From assembly GCA_030077755.1 (NCBI GenBank), contig JAQJZZ010000007.1, forward strand, positions 558,001-622,000: a stretch of 64,000 bases of DNA. The letters run 5' to 3'. Positions 1 to 11,531 of the stretch are shown here, one piece after another. Position 1 is the stretch's first letter; the number at the start of each line of letters is the position of its first letter. Origin of the DNA: Filosporella fistucella (lineage: Eukaryota > Ascomycota > Leotiomycetes > Helotiales). The notes under the pieces were generated by a model. The model did not search any database, was not told the DNA's origin, and saw only the letters and a program-made list of their open reading frames with translations. Both the position numbers and the translations under genes were made by a program.

Positions 1-1332
1 GACAATGTTTCCAAAACTAGAAATTGCCATGAATGCTGAAAGAATGCGCTGCGGCTGCCTCTTATCGTCGGAGATTGCACCGAATGTCAATTGAAAAAAT
101 GACAGTGCCACATTCTTGGAAGGGTCAAGTTGATCAAGTTTTGGTACGACGACCATCTGAAGAAAATAATCAGTTTGGCCACAATCAGATCTAGAAATGA
201 ATTCTGCTTACATATGCGACATTGACCAATAGATAAAGGATGCATATCAGTCCAACACCAATTGAAGTTCCAATTGGCATTGTGCGCCGCGGTCTGGCAA
301 TCTCACCAAGGACCTGTCACATGTTAGGATTCTTGTCATCATACCGTGAGTTGGGACAAGACTTACATAGTTTGGCTGATCGAAGCCGCTCCAAGCAAAT
401 ATGACTGCTAGAAATGCCTTCGTATAACCATATGAATCATCTGCGGGCTCCTTAAATGAATGATTTACGGCCATATTATCGTTTGCAAAAGTGTCTGTAT
501 GGAAGGCTCCTGCCCAGGCACAAATGCCCGTAAGAATAATCAAGACTAGCATCATAACTTTGATGAGAGCAAAGAAATTTCCCAGCCATATACCTCCACG
601 ACGAGAGAATGAATGTATAAGGCACGCAAATGTGGCTGCTCCAACTGCTAATCCTCGTACTGCACTATTTGTAACTGGTGCGTTGGCAGCTTCAAGTGTT
701 CTAATACCGAAAATGAGACAATTTCCTGCCATATTGCCTAAGATGATATACGCAGCAGCAAACATGCAAGTAACAAGTAGAACGGTTCGGGGCCGATAAG
801 CTGGCCATATGAAGACATATTGAAGCTGGTCAATGTTAGCAGTATTCAGTTCTGAAGTCATTTGTCCTATTCCTTACGTAGTTCAACGTCCCACCACTTC
901 GCGGAATGCCTTGCTCAACTCCCTCAAACTTGTGTCGCGGCGTCGAAAGACCAAATTCAATGTTTAGATATGACCCAGCCATTGTATAAAGTGCTCCAGC
1001 AGTCCAGAACAATAAAGTGATTCCGACGCTTCTCGTTCCTCGCATAACGGTTGACGGCGAATTGAATATACCAGTTCCTTTAATGTACTGTTAGAAGCCT
1101 TCAAAGTGAGTGAGGACAACTACAAACCAATGACTCGATTGACTACCAATGCAATGACAGACCAATAGCCTAGACGGAATCTTTCTTCAGGAGCTCGAGT
1201 AATGATGGTGTTTGGAATATTGTCTGGGTGGATTTCCAGAATGGCGGAATTTGCACTGCTATCATCATCATGGTAGCGAAGGTCAGTCCTATCCGTTCGA
1301 GACTCTGTCACTTGATCAGTAGTTGAAGCCAT
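1..1332 (-). CDS. Amino-acid permease, methionine-permease-like (APC/LAT family), 3' part cut off by window edge
   Basis: Multi-pass plasma-membrane amino-acid transporter of the fungal Mup1-like branch of the APC superfamily. I read five exons: 1332-1128, 1077-878, 825-367, 313-212 and 156 to beyond base 1, all in phase, with introns of 50-56 bp. The first transmembrane segment carries the family's GTGIF helix break (created across intron 1), followed by FNSPSTVMR. Later segments include GGTLNYLQYVF and FSGFDQPNYVLGEIARPRR-type loops (AWSGFDQPNYV is seen directly) and a late SFFQLTFGAISDDKRQPQR stretch, all typical of this family. The N-terminus is a 50-60 residue hydrophilic cytosolic tail rich in D/E/T. 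The ATG at 1332 is the first in frame with this tail. The substrate (methionine/cysteine) is inferred from family likeness only. The C-terminus lies outside the window. Confidence 0.85.
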
Positions 1333-2040
1333 TGCAGGTACAAATCAACAATGGAACAAAAATTGACTCGGGAGAAATTCTTGCTAAAGCAAGGTTCGAA
1401 ACAGAAGAAGAGAAATTCTGGCGGATGAGGCTACCGGGCTAACTTGACTGTATGATACCACGGTCAAACATTCCCCCAGTGACCAGCCTGCCACGCCAAG
1501 AATGTTCTATATTCAGCTCAAGTGCCCAGACGTCCTCAAAAATGTTATCGCCAGGGCAGATTGGGGGCCATCGTTGTGATGAAGACGCCCCTTCGCCTCA
1601 TAGGTTATGCCAAGCCGTGGCTTTTCAACGTCGTGTAACTCCAAATAGACAAATGATTGGAGACACGAAATCATGCAAGCCACCAATACAAAGCCTCCAT
1701 CAAAACCGTTGATAAAACAAATATCCCCTCTCAAGTTGGGCGTAAGGCGGATTCGATTCCTTGCCAAAAGTCCTAAAATATGCCTTGACCCCTCTTCTCT
1801 CGCACGAGGGTGGAACAGATACCGGCAGTCTTGTGATAAGTCGTCTGAAGTTTGTGGAAGTTGCACCTAATTGCTTACGTAGCTCAGCCTCATGGTGCTG
1901 AGTTAATCTGATCGTGCCTGCAGGTCTACAGAAAGAACAACCTCATCGATCAAGTGAACAGCGAGATTTTATGAATGAAAAGCTGTTCCTAGGCAGCGGC
2001 AGAGGCGGCCCAAACCGACCTCCCTAGTCGTTTTGTCGTA
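1333..2040. other. Divergent intergenic region
   Basis: This stretch separates the permease (leftward) from the hypothetical gene at 2041 (rightward), so it should hold both promoters. Open frames of 60-117 codons occur on both strands, but none has a recognisable protein or splice structure. I see no repeat or RNA gene. Confidence 0.5.
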
Positions 2041-4586
2041 ATGCAAATAATGTCGGCTTCTGATGTGCTCAAGATTGCGAATCTGGCATGGGAGATCTAT
2101 CGTATGGGATGGAGCGAAGAATTTGACGGAAGTAAGTGGTTTTTGGGCAGTTGTTGAGAAGGTGGCGACTTTACCGTAGAGAAGAGAACATTTGCATGTC
2201 AAAAGATGCGCAAGCTAATTCGCGATACCCTTTAGGCCAACAATACAATGATTTTGGAAATGACATCAAGAGCCTCGCCGAAAATCTTAATAATATCGCT
2301 CATGTTGTTGAGAACGCGAGACAAACATGGTCTCAAGAATCGATGAGATTATCACGATCGCGGGGTCCGATCGAGCAGAAAAACTGGGATCTCTCCTCTC
2401 TGTATGAAATAATTGGGGACTACAAAAAAACGTTGATGGACTGTCAGAAACTTCTTGAAGAGAATTACGAATTTCGCAAGAGTCGTAATTTTGCTTACAA
2501 TATCGAATGGAATATGGTCATTCAACCCAAGGTCAATCTGTTGCGAAGGAGGCTCGACTCACACAATTCCAAGATATCAATTCTGCTAAAGCCGTTGGAA
2601 CTGAATTTGCTTTCCGATATACACCGCGATCTTGCTGATCGTATCGATGCTGTTCATCGAAGTATCTTGCACCTCCATGGCCTTCTCATACCAGACGTTG
2701 AGCAGGCAATATCGGAACAAGGACGGACGATTCCAATATCCCTCGGAGTTCCACCAGATATCGAGAGAATGTTCCAAGCAGCAGCAGAAAAGTCATATCC
2801 GCAAATAAGAATGTTGGGTCATTTTCCTCTTCAAGCGGGCGCTGATGCATTCGTCTCCCACATGAAGGAGAGCACGAAAAATTTCACCCCAGGACGCTTC
2901 CTAAAAGATCGGACACCAATGCCTGAGCAATACTTGGCGTTGCTGAAATGTATCTGGATCATGAGCTGTCTTCACGAGAGCGACGCTTTGAGGATTGTAC
3001 CCTGTGACTCGCAATGGCCCGCATACATCAACCAACTGAACGAAGATCTATCAGTCGAGTGTCAGCGCTTCACAATTCCGTCGGCGCAACAGCTTGTTTC
3101 CCCAGACCTCAGAGATCTGAGGGGAGATGATTTGTACTTCATCTGGCCAGAAGAGGACATCGCAGAGTATATATCGCCACATTCCGAGGTTTATCTCGAA
3201 GAAGTCCTTAAGCTTCCAATGCCGAGCCCTAATCCAATACTCCGACGAGAGATGACCATTTACAAACTCGAGGCAACCAAGTATCGACTGGTGGAGAATA
3301 TCGAAGACAAGAGTGCTACCTCTTCCCGCCGAGAGGAATACAAGATGGACATCGATCTCAAGACTGTCGCTCTGATACCAATATACGCCACTCCGAGTTC
3401 ACGACCTAAGGGATTAGAAGTCCTGATCCATTCCGAAAGTGCACAAACCAATCCAACTTTCCAAGATCTCAAGCACATGTTACGTCTCCAAAACCTCCTG
3501 ACAGGGTATAAAGTATACGAGCGGTACGATCAAGCAATGGTCACGGTTTCGTTCCTAGTTTCCGGGAAAGGCACGCCGATTGAAGAACACGGGAGGATCC
3601 AGCTTTGGCTACCAAGTTCATTTGGCTCCTCTTCCACATCGACTTCTGCAGCCTCAAGTGCTCATCAGAGTCCAACGCAAAGCAACGCGTCGATCAATAC
3701 TGCTTTCCAGTCGATGTCTCTAGGAAACAGAGGGTTTCAATCGATGTCTTCAGTGAGCAGTCGCAATATACCGAGTCGCGTATCAAATCGCTCTGCTTCT
3801 GCAAGTGCCACAAGAGACTCGTTGCCAATTGATATGAGCAGAACAGATCGAACACCCAGTCGAATGAGTATGAGTTCGATCAACAGCGCCGCCCAAAGTC
3901 GCCGGCCAGCCTCTGTCATGACATCGATGACCAATTCCAGTAGATTATCACGCATGACAACATCATCCAGGACAACCATTAGCACCGGAACGGGGAAGGC
4001 ACACTTACATGCTAAGCCTTCAAAGCCACTTCTAGTCATATTTCTTAAATCTAAGGACGCTTCCTCGAAACTATCTATCGTTGCTATTCAGATCGACGAT
4101 AAGACACAAGTCGAGCGTGAACGATGCGGGTGCCGGACTTCGAATAGTCAATGCCGATCGAGTTGTGTGGAACGTTCAGACGGCCCTCTATTGATTCAGA
4201 GATGGAATGCCGACCAAGGGTTAGGGAGCTGGAATCTCGCGAGGCTGGGAGTAGAGCAGAGGAAAGAGTTGCCAGCTAATGCGTGGCATGATGTGAAACG
4301 AGTGACTATGAAGTTTGATAGTCTTGAAGGTATGTACACTTACTTTGAGTATACTGGTGGATATTGACCGATACTTTTAGATCGATATAAATTCAGCGGC
4401 AGTCCTTGCTCGTGTAAACCGAAAATGCAGCATGATCTGGCTCGGTGTATAATGGACGGACATCATGGTGTTTTCGGCGTAGTAAGACAGATTGGAAGCC
4501 AGCGGCTGAGAAATTACCACCAAGAACGGGATAAAGCATCGGGGACAAATATGGTACTGGGATCATTGCCTGAGGATGACTTCTAG
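2041..4586 (+). CDS. Conserved fungal hypothetical protein, Ser-rich C-terminal half
   Basis: Three exons: 2041-2131, 2236-4329 and 4381-4586, giving about 796 aa. The first intron (GTAAGT to CTTTAG) joins the NLAWEIYRMGW helix to a DFGNDIKSLAENL motif. That combination is the N-terminal helical domain seen in many uncharacterised ascomycete proteins, and it supports this start over the later in-frame ATG at 2136, which lies in the intron. The ATG at 2050 is an alternative start. Residues of about 480-620 are Ser/Thr/Arg-rich and low complexity. The last exon adds a Cys/His-bearing segment (PCSCKP, then RCIMDGHHG) after a CGCRTSNSQCRSSC cluster, so a small metal site is possible. No catalytic motif was recognised. 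The function is unknown; the architecture (helical N-domain, disordered linker, compact C-domain) suggests a signalling or scaffold role, which is inference. Confidence 0.75.
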
Positions 4587-5122
4587 ATTTGCGATGTTCA
4601 TTGCCTCGAACAACGGTTAGGACCAAAGTGGACAGATTCGGCAGAGCCAGAAGTGACATGATCGAGCAGAAAGAACATTTTCCAGTTTTTCTAATATGAG
4701 AAATGAGGACCTCCTCTCTATTAGTGTGTAATCTAGATAGATAATACAAACAGATACCAGGTATGATGATCGCAAATACGAAAACTAGCTTCAACCTGGC
4801 CAAGAACCCCTGAACCTACATCTCAGAAGGGCAGCACTAATACCTCAATTTGACTCCGTCAAATCTAGCTGAGGACAAGAGCACTATAATCCGAAGACCG
4901 GAGAGTACAAATCTTACGTGAGAACGGTGAAACGGGCTGATGCAGAAAGTCCAAGGGCGACTATCATGTTGTATGGTTTTTGAACTGATATGTTTGTTTG
5001 TACAATAGGTATAGATGGGAAGGGAAGGTCACTCCAAGAGAATTAGGACTGTTGCTGAGTCAGCATGAAATGTGGTGTCAGGCAAGTGCAACAGCAGCGA
5101 ACAACAAACAGCTTCTCTTTCT
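4587..5122. other. Intergenic region between convergent genes
   Basis: No supported gene. The 136-codon minus-strand frame at 4393-4803 overlaps the last exon of the upstream gene and matches nothing recognised. The stretch probably holds the two 3' untranslated regions. Confidence 0.45.
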
Positions 5123-6153
5123 CTACAATATCTGCCTATCCTCCAGATGTACATCATGTCCAGTACTGAGACCGAGGAACTCAGCAACCCCGATCATTTC
5201 GTGTCCCGAATCATTTCCAGCCATTTGTTCATCGCCTGTTCTCTCGGCGACTGCCGCGATCTCGATTGCACTCAATGCTCTCTCAATCAACGACTTCGTA
5301 CCATCATCTTGACACAACGATTCAGCAGCTCGCAGACTTCGCTCCCAGTACCTCCATCTTCGGTCATTGTACCTCGTCCAATGTCCACATGCGTGTCGAG
5401 CCTCAAATCCCTTGCTTCTAGCAGTCCGTCGCGCCTCACCATCCCGATATCGATTGTCTTGAACATTCTCCCATATCTGGGCCGCCGCGAAGATATACCA
5501 CCAGCATACTACTCTCACAGCAAGGACGTGGTCACACTGAGGTCCATATCTGATCTTGGCTAAGGCGCGGAGATCCTCGAAAGCGTTTCGAAACGCGTAA
5601 GAGCAGAATTGCGAGAAATCCCAATTCGGTGAAGACATAAGTTGAGCGAGGAAGGCATTGCGGTATTCCCATCGCCTTGTTTCATTCTTGCTCAATATTG
5701 GATCGCAAGGATCAAAAGTGGATGTTAGTAAACGTCCATGACAACATTTATTATGAGCTCTGCCTTACCCTCGTTGTAGCCATCTGCGAGCGTGTAGCTG
5801 AAAGCAGGCATGTCACGCCAAACCTCCCCGTCCTCTCCTAGTCTGAGTACCTCTCCTGTGGAGGGGTCAATTAGTTCCCTTGTACAAAGTTGATCAAGGA
5901 ACTCGACAAGTCTCTTTTGCTTGGATGGGTGAGTTTGCTCTACTATCTCCATAATTACAAGCCACGTATGATATGGGTGCCTTTGCTGCTTGCCTGCTAG
6001 GTGCCCTAATGTTATCTGCTCAATTGCTTCAATTGCCTCTGGAACTGTTGCCGCGGAAGCATCTTGCAGGACTAGTCTGCTGAGAACGCTGAATTGTGGT
6101 AAGAGCCTCAAGCTAATTGCAAGGATATCTTTGTCTGGTTTCGTAGGTGGCAT
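5123..6153 (-). CDS. DUF3632-like protein with an internal frame break
   Basis: Two open segments on the minus strand, 6153 to about 5725 and about 5740 to 5123, together encode a protein of roughly 340 aa resembling the fungal DUF3632 family (function unknown). The second part has the family's characteristic tryptophan/NAFLA motif (RRWEYRNAFLAQLM), followed by an Ala-rich helical region; the first part is helical, with a GEVWRDMPAFSYTL segment. The start is the first ATG (MPPTKPDKD). A donor-like GTAAGG and a perfect CTAAC branch sequence lie at the junction, but every nearby AG acceptor gives the wrong phase. The junction is therefore either a one-base frameshift near 5730-5745 or an intron I could not resolve. 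The family assignment is from memory of its motifs and is moderately sure. Confidence 0.6.
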
Positions 6154-6892
6154 TGCTGATACTATTTGCCCGCCCAGTGGCCACTTTATGTTGGCGGTGA
6201 GTATTTTCGGGTTTCACCAAGTGAGTTGGAGGCACGTGCAATATGGCTGCTCGTAACTTGTATTTGTAGTCCTTGACAGAGTTGTGGTTTTCTTTTATCA
6301 AAGGTATGAGGCATTATCAGCACTGTACTATGCCTCGTCGTTACACCCGTTGAATATACCCGGTCAGCTCATTCTTAGGACCCAGACTATCGGGACGCTT
6401 TTTGACCTGCCAAGCACATGAGGATCAACAGAAGCACCACTTCATGTATATCTTTCCCAACGATTAACCCTACTTTCCCCATTAGGCTAAACACTGATGA
6501 TAATGTTGAGAAGTATGAGGGTATGTAAGTATCTCATCTGCCGTTTCTTCTCCCAATACATGTACTGTACTTCATGTCGGTATGTCTGAAAGAGATGTCA
6601 GCGCTGCAACAACTTCCCATAGGGGCAACTTCGCCTTCGTCTGGCGATTTTTTTGATTGATTGCTGCAATGGCAACATCTAGTCGCTAAATCTCCCTTCC
6701 AGTTAAGGTGGCACTGTGGAAGAATGAACGTGCGTACTTTTTGTCGGCTCATCGAGCTGGAAAGGGAGCGGTTCTGTCTCTATATAGCTCCCACCATGGG
6801 AACAGGTTCTGGTTTTCTATGCTTAGTCTCGGTCGTCAGTCTTCATTTTTCAAAGTGATACAATATCTTCATCTGCTGTTTATCTGTTCACA
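6154..6892. other. Intergenic region with divergent promoters
   Basis: Lies upstream of both the DUF3632-like gene and the secreted ribonuclease gene. Apart from the TATA box listed separately, no gene or repeat is supported. Short overlapping frames at 6661-7076 are not convincing. Confidence 0.45.
6780..6789 (+). promoter_or_regulatory. TATA box of the secreted ribonuclease gene
   Basis: CTATATAGC sits about 105 bp before the ATG at 6893, a usual spacing for a fungal TATA promoter with a leader of some 70-80 nt. Assignment is by position and sequence only. Confidence 0.4.
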
Positions 6893-7379
6893 ATGTTTGC
6901 AAGTCTGCGATACCTTGTTCTGCTGGCACTACTCGCGCCGACTTCTGGCCTTCCCATTTCCGATTCGCCCGATGCCAACGGCAAGCCCATCAAAAACGTT
7001 GATTGCAATGGCCATATTTTCACCCGAGAACAGATCGTGGCTACAAAGACAGAGATGCAACGAGTCGGCGGACTAGTGCCAGCTCGCAACTTCCCACATG
7101 TCTACGGCAACGCCGAAGGCCTCTTTGGAAGCCCTAATCGATTATGGGAATTTCCTCTTATGAGCCCGATATATACTCCCGCTGGTCAGTAACATGATAT
7201 GTCAAGCAACTTGGTTCATCCTAAAGCTTGTCACCTGATCATCCCACGCGATAAGAGCTGACCATTATTTCCTGGAAATAGTTGATGCAGGTGCCTACCG
7301 TGTTATTACAAATGATGCCTACAACTATCAAGGCTGTATTTACCACATCCCCGGCGGTTCTTTCAAGAAATGTGTTTGA
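6893..7379 (+). CDS. Secreted guanyl-specific ribonuclease, T1/N1 family
   Basis: Two exons, 6893-7184 and 7282-7379 (intron GTCAGT to AATAG), give 129 aa. Residues 1-19 form a signal peptide (LVLLALLAPTSG). The mature part aligns by motif with fungal RNase T1: NFPHVYGNAEG (guanine-binding loop, His69), LWEFPL (Glu86), AYRVITN (Arg104) and a C-terminal IYH plus SFKKC (His119, Phe125). These correspond to T1 His40, Glu58, Arg77, His92 and Phe100, so the catalytic set looks complete. The position of T1 Tyr38 is Phe67. Cys38 and Cys128 could form the disulfide that ties the N- to the C-terminus. The family cleaves single-stranded RNA after guanosine, outside the cell. The Pro-Gly-Ala-Asp loop of T1 is replaced by VDAGAY. 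Role (nutrition or host/competitor RNA attack) is not determinable from sequence. Confidence 0.85.
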
Positions 7380-7983
7380 GGGTTCATCGATAGACTGTCT
7401 TGCAGGAGCAGTTGGTTGTTACTCCATCGAGGGCTCTGGACAATCGGCAGGGAGGGGATTTTCGGACCAAGCTGGTTGATGTGGTGCAGGATACATAGTC
7501 AAATTACATCGCAGAATCTTTGGCTTAGAAATCTACTTATTTACTTTGAGGTATCGCTCCATTCTCCAGGTAGTGAAAGTCTGCTTTCCCACGCCAAATA
7601 ATGGGATCCGTCTCCCAGCTACCTTGAGCTCAGATTGTTCACGCCAAGCGACGTTGTATCGAATTAATCTTACATTATATGTGGGCCGCCCGCACTTCAA
7701 TCTGAGTATCCTGAGATAATTCCTCGCTGCCATGCATGAGGTCGTTGCGCATAGTCCTTTCAAGTCTCGGAATTCGGTTTAATGCTCTTGGCAATCACCC
7801 ACAGTACTTCCCTGATCTCCTTCCCGTCATTAAAGGTACCAGATCTCGCAAAGAGGCCATTCAGAGTAGCAACTATACCTTCCTTGCTCTCCGTGTATTC
7901 TTTCTGTTCAAGAAATTGCAGCATTTCAATCGAAGCTTCTCTCATATTGGATATCTCTCAAAAGCCCATGACTTTCAACCCCA
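7380..7983. other. Intergenic region between convergent genes
   Basis: Holds the 3' flanks of the ribonuclease and HET genes. Short frames on both strands are unsupported. Nothing else seen. Confidence 0.45.
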
Positions 7984-10769
7984 TCACTTCCTAAACCTTA
8001 GCCCAACCAATCTAGCCAAAACCTGCGGAATGAGCTGTCGTTCCCGTACCCTGACACGCTGGCGATTCAGACGAGTATTGGGTGTGAAGTAAAGAGGTGA
8101 GTCTGCCTTTCCAAAATCGCGATGTATGGCTTGTAAGCCTACCGCAAGGCTTCGTATCTCGAACGTTTTGAGCGCTTGCAAATTTAGATACTTGAAGAAC
8201 CACGCTTGTCGTCTTTGTGTCGGTAGCATGACAAGTTTAGATAGGATTTGGATGATCAGAGGACGTGTGTCGGGAGGGATGTTGGGAGGGGTCGTTGGAG
8301 GAGGTGGCGGAACGACTTCTAATCCACCATAAAACTCTTCAGTGGGTATCGCAGGCTGCGAAGTCGCAGAATTCGCGGATATAGTTGTAATCTTAGTTGG
8401 GGCTTGCACAAATTTCGTCGTTTTTACCAAGGAGTAGGTATTCCAATGTTCCTCGAGAGATTCAGGCTCCCAGACGCCCTGATTGGAGAATTTCCCTTTG
8501 CCAAATACTCCTTCAACAGTCGGATTCAAATCGACATGCAAAATTCTTACTTTCTGATCGAAATGATCTACAGACTCCAGCTTTGCAGAAATACCATACG
8601 TGGCCTCCATGCCAGCACCATCAGTGTACTTGAACCATAAAGCGGGATGTCGTTCCACGGCAGCACCGTTATGATCGAGACCATATGAAAGTCCATAGAA
8701 CCAGCTATGGATATTATAATTTCTAGGATTGGAGTGTCCCACAAAGCTGTCTTCGTGCAAAAGTGGCGACATCCAGACATCTATGGGGGCATCCTCAACC
8801 AGTCTTCCTTCCGCATCAATAGTGGCAAACATATCGAAATAGATCGCAAATGCCATCTTCTTGTCCTCGTCGTGGAACACAAACGAAATGGATATATCGT
8901 TCGCTCCCATCTCTCGTACAATATGTAGCGAGCGAGCGACTGGGTACCAGCCGACGTTTTCTTGACCGAAACTGGGTCGTGTGGCTACTACTCTAAATTT
9001 GAATCCATGGTCGTCCAAGGACAAACACTGTACCTGGAAGATGGAGCGTAAAGCAGGAACTTCATAATTGTCCCGTGGTATGTATACTCTTTCCACAGTC
9101 GCGTCTTTCGCGGAACTATGAGACATGATTAGGAGACCACCGCCTTCCTCGTATTGCTCGGAAACGGTCCTGCTTTGGATCCTAAAGTAGATTCCTGCCT
9201 GATGTGTACGCTGAAGACAGATTCCCATGCAATTTGAGATCTTATCATGCGGTTGGCAGTTGAGTAACCCAACCAGATATCCAGAAGACTCTACAATGGG
9301 TAGTTCTAATTGAAGACCCTTATTCGTCATCAAGTAAGGAGCGTTTTCCTCGTGTCTCTGGAAAGCCACAATATCCGACGAGCTTGCGAAGTTTTTCGGC
9401 GACGGGGCAAATATCCCACAACCTGATCGATATGTGTCAACTAAGGGCGAAATCTTCCATGCAAACAAGGACTGATCGGCAGATTGTTTTAGGATTTCTT
9501 CTTGTAGTCGAAGGAAAGCATTTCCACCTTCTCCATACAGAAGAGGCATTTTCACACCAAAGATTCCGAAGAGACAGTATGCCTCATCTTCAAGTCTTGT
9601 TGTTTCCCGCCTAGAGGCCCAGCACATTCGCTGAGCGATGCTTTTCTTCCTCAACATGCCAGGATAAATTAACGTTTCCCAGCCAATTGCTGTGGCTATT
9701 GTGATGTGATCTGCAAGATCGGATTTCGTTCCTAATCGAAGCCAACCTGTCCCGAAGAAAACGACATTAGAAGGAGCCAGGAGTTCTTGAAGGGTCCATC
9801 CTCTTGTGAACCATCGACTTGAGCTAAAGTTTTCAAGAAGCACATCTTCGACGTACGCATAGCAAATGCCTGCGTCAGTATACCAATCGTACATTGAATT
9901 GATTGCTTCGGAGAGCTCCGCACTACTACTCTTGTCAATGCAGCAAGTGTCGATCCATACGTATTTATATCCATCCTCGATGGCTTGTTTACAGGTATGA
10001 ATGATCTTTTGATACCCCGCTTTTGCTTGGACTGACGGGTCGTGGACGACTGGAAAACTAATGGCTTTCTGGAGACGCTCGATCCTTGATATTAGGTCAA
10101 AGTACACACGTTTTGCTCTTTGGTAGCTAGGGACTATATGATGAATATATAAGCCAAAAGATCCAACTTGAAAACGAATTGCTTACGTAGGGTTTCCTTT
10201 GTCGTGGAAGTTCCACTTTGTGAGGATTTGTCAGATTCTCTAGGGTCTTGATAATCGTCGGATTCAGGCCTGTTGACATATTCTAACCACCGAGTAGAAT
10301 AATCTTGGGTGATGGGCTCGTCTTTACCCTGAGAGATCTTCTCAAGCTTTTTTTGTATCTCACTTAATTCATGTTCCTTCTCGAAACATAGTCGTTTGAC
10401 TTTTGTGTATTTGGCCTCTGAATTTCGAATGAATTAATCAATTGACCCCAATTTAGGACGAAACATACCCAGAACTTCTAAACCATAGGCATCTTGGTTT
10501 TTGAAGAGCGGGCCTCGTGGAGGCTCAGGCTTTGCGGTCAAAGACTGCACATCCAGCACAATTTCTCGATCCTCTCTTTTAGGAAGCGGATACTGTGAAT
10601 ATGAAGCAGCAAGAGCAGCGCCCAAATTCTCAGGATTTTCCGGGATCTTCTGAATATCTGAGAATGTTATCTCCTCTACGCCCCATGTGTGAGACAGGAT
10701 CGCGTAGCTTGGTATCGTGGAGCCGAAATATTCCTCGAGTTGGCCAGTAAACACATTCAAAAGCCTCAT
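7984..10769 (-). CDS. HET-domain (heterokaryon incompatibility-type) protein
   Basis: Three exons, 10769-10469, 10417-10187 and 10115-7984, keep frame and give about 887 aa. The HET blocks are clear: YAILSHTWG near the N-terminus, then GYKYVWIDTCCIDK, then WFTRGWTLQELLAP. HET domains occur in fungal allorecognition and cell-death regulators; many act without a known enzymatic activity. I chose MRLLN (10769) rather than the ATG at 10781 because HET proteins commonly begin MRLL. Unusually, about 170 residues separate the HTWG and GYxKI blocks, which are normally tens of residues apart; the insert is hydrophilic and includes the whole second exon. The C-terminal 500 residues are beta-rich without a recognised domain, with a short proline run (VPPPPPTTPP) before the last helical segment. 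A signalling role is inferred from the family, not shown. Confidence 0.85.
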
Positions 10770-11460
10770 TTTGTGATACACATGTTCCGGATCTGTGCCG
10801 AAGCACGATATCTAGGAATTAATGATGAGGAAGCGAAGTTTGGGGTCGAAAAGACGTCGGGGCAAAGACGCCGAAGGGGGTCTAGCTTGTGATTCTCAGC
10901 TGCGGCTGAGCCGCTCTGGGAAGCTAGGAAATATGATTAGCTAAGATATTTATCAGTCTCTACTCTTAATAAGTATCAGAAGAGGCACAAATTGTTATTT
11001 GAAATAGACAGATGATCACAATCTCTTGCTTAGTCTCGAATGTAATGGGGGAGACAACAGACTACAATAGATTCGAAGCGGGTAGTCTGGATGTAGCGCG
11101 GGGTAATCTGAATTTGCTACCCAAACCAATGGAAACAACCACCCTTCCGTATTTCGCAATGGGAGATACAAAATGCCACCTCTTGCCTTACCTTTTTTCA
11201 TATCAGACTTCCCAAAGAGTTTTGCACCCAATCCAGCCGGAATGTTCAATAATTCTTCAAAGCATTCTTGTTAACTACTTTGGTTGTTGACTTTTTCAAC
11301 TTCTCAGTCCCAAATGCCATCCCTCTAAAACCTAAGTTCAAACCTTCCCCCAACCTAATTGCTACCCCACTCGCATAAATACACAATACTCAAACGCACT
11401 CCAATCTTCAACATCCGCAATGTAATCATCAATACCTGTTCCTTCCTCGTAAAAGAAAGA
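10770..11460. other. Intergenic region, HET promoter side
   Basis: Promoter side of the HET gene. It contains the stem-loop at 10882-10927 listed separately; otherwise no gene or repeat is supported. Confidence 0.4.
10882..10927. repeat. Nested inverted repeat (stem-loop)
   Basis: Outer arms CTAGCTT (10882-10888) and AAGCTAG (10921-10927) enclose a perfect hairpin CTCAGC/GCTGAG with a TGCG loop (10895-10910). A related structure lies at 14545-14601. It could be the remnant of a short inverted-repeat element; no coding capacity. Confidence 0.4.
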
Positions 11461-11531
11461 GGGCCGTTGGCCCAATGGCAAGGCGCTTGACTTCGAATCA
11501 AGAGATTACAGGTTCGACCCCTGTACGGCTC
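11461..11531 (+). tRNA. tRNA-Arg (anticodon TCG), intronless
   Basis: A full cloverleaf can be drawn. The acceptor stem GGGCCGT/ACGGCTC has one G-T wobble, the D arm contains CAATGGCAA, the anticodon arm is CTTGA-CTTCGAA-TCAAG with anticodon TCG (decoding CGA), and the T arm is ACAGG-TTCGACC-CCTGT. A T-rich stretch follows, consistent with a pol III terminator. No intron is present in the anticodon loop. Confidence 0.93.

Noticed and set aside
1513..1866. 117-codon minus-strand frame upstream of the permease
   Set aside because: No recognisable motif, overlapped by a plus-strand frame, and sited in a promoter region.
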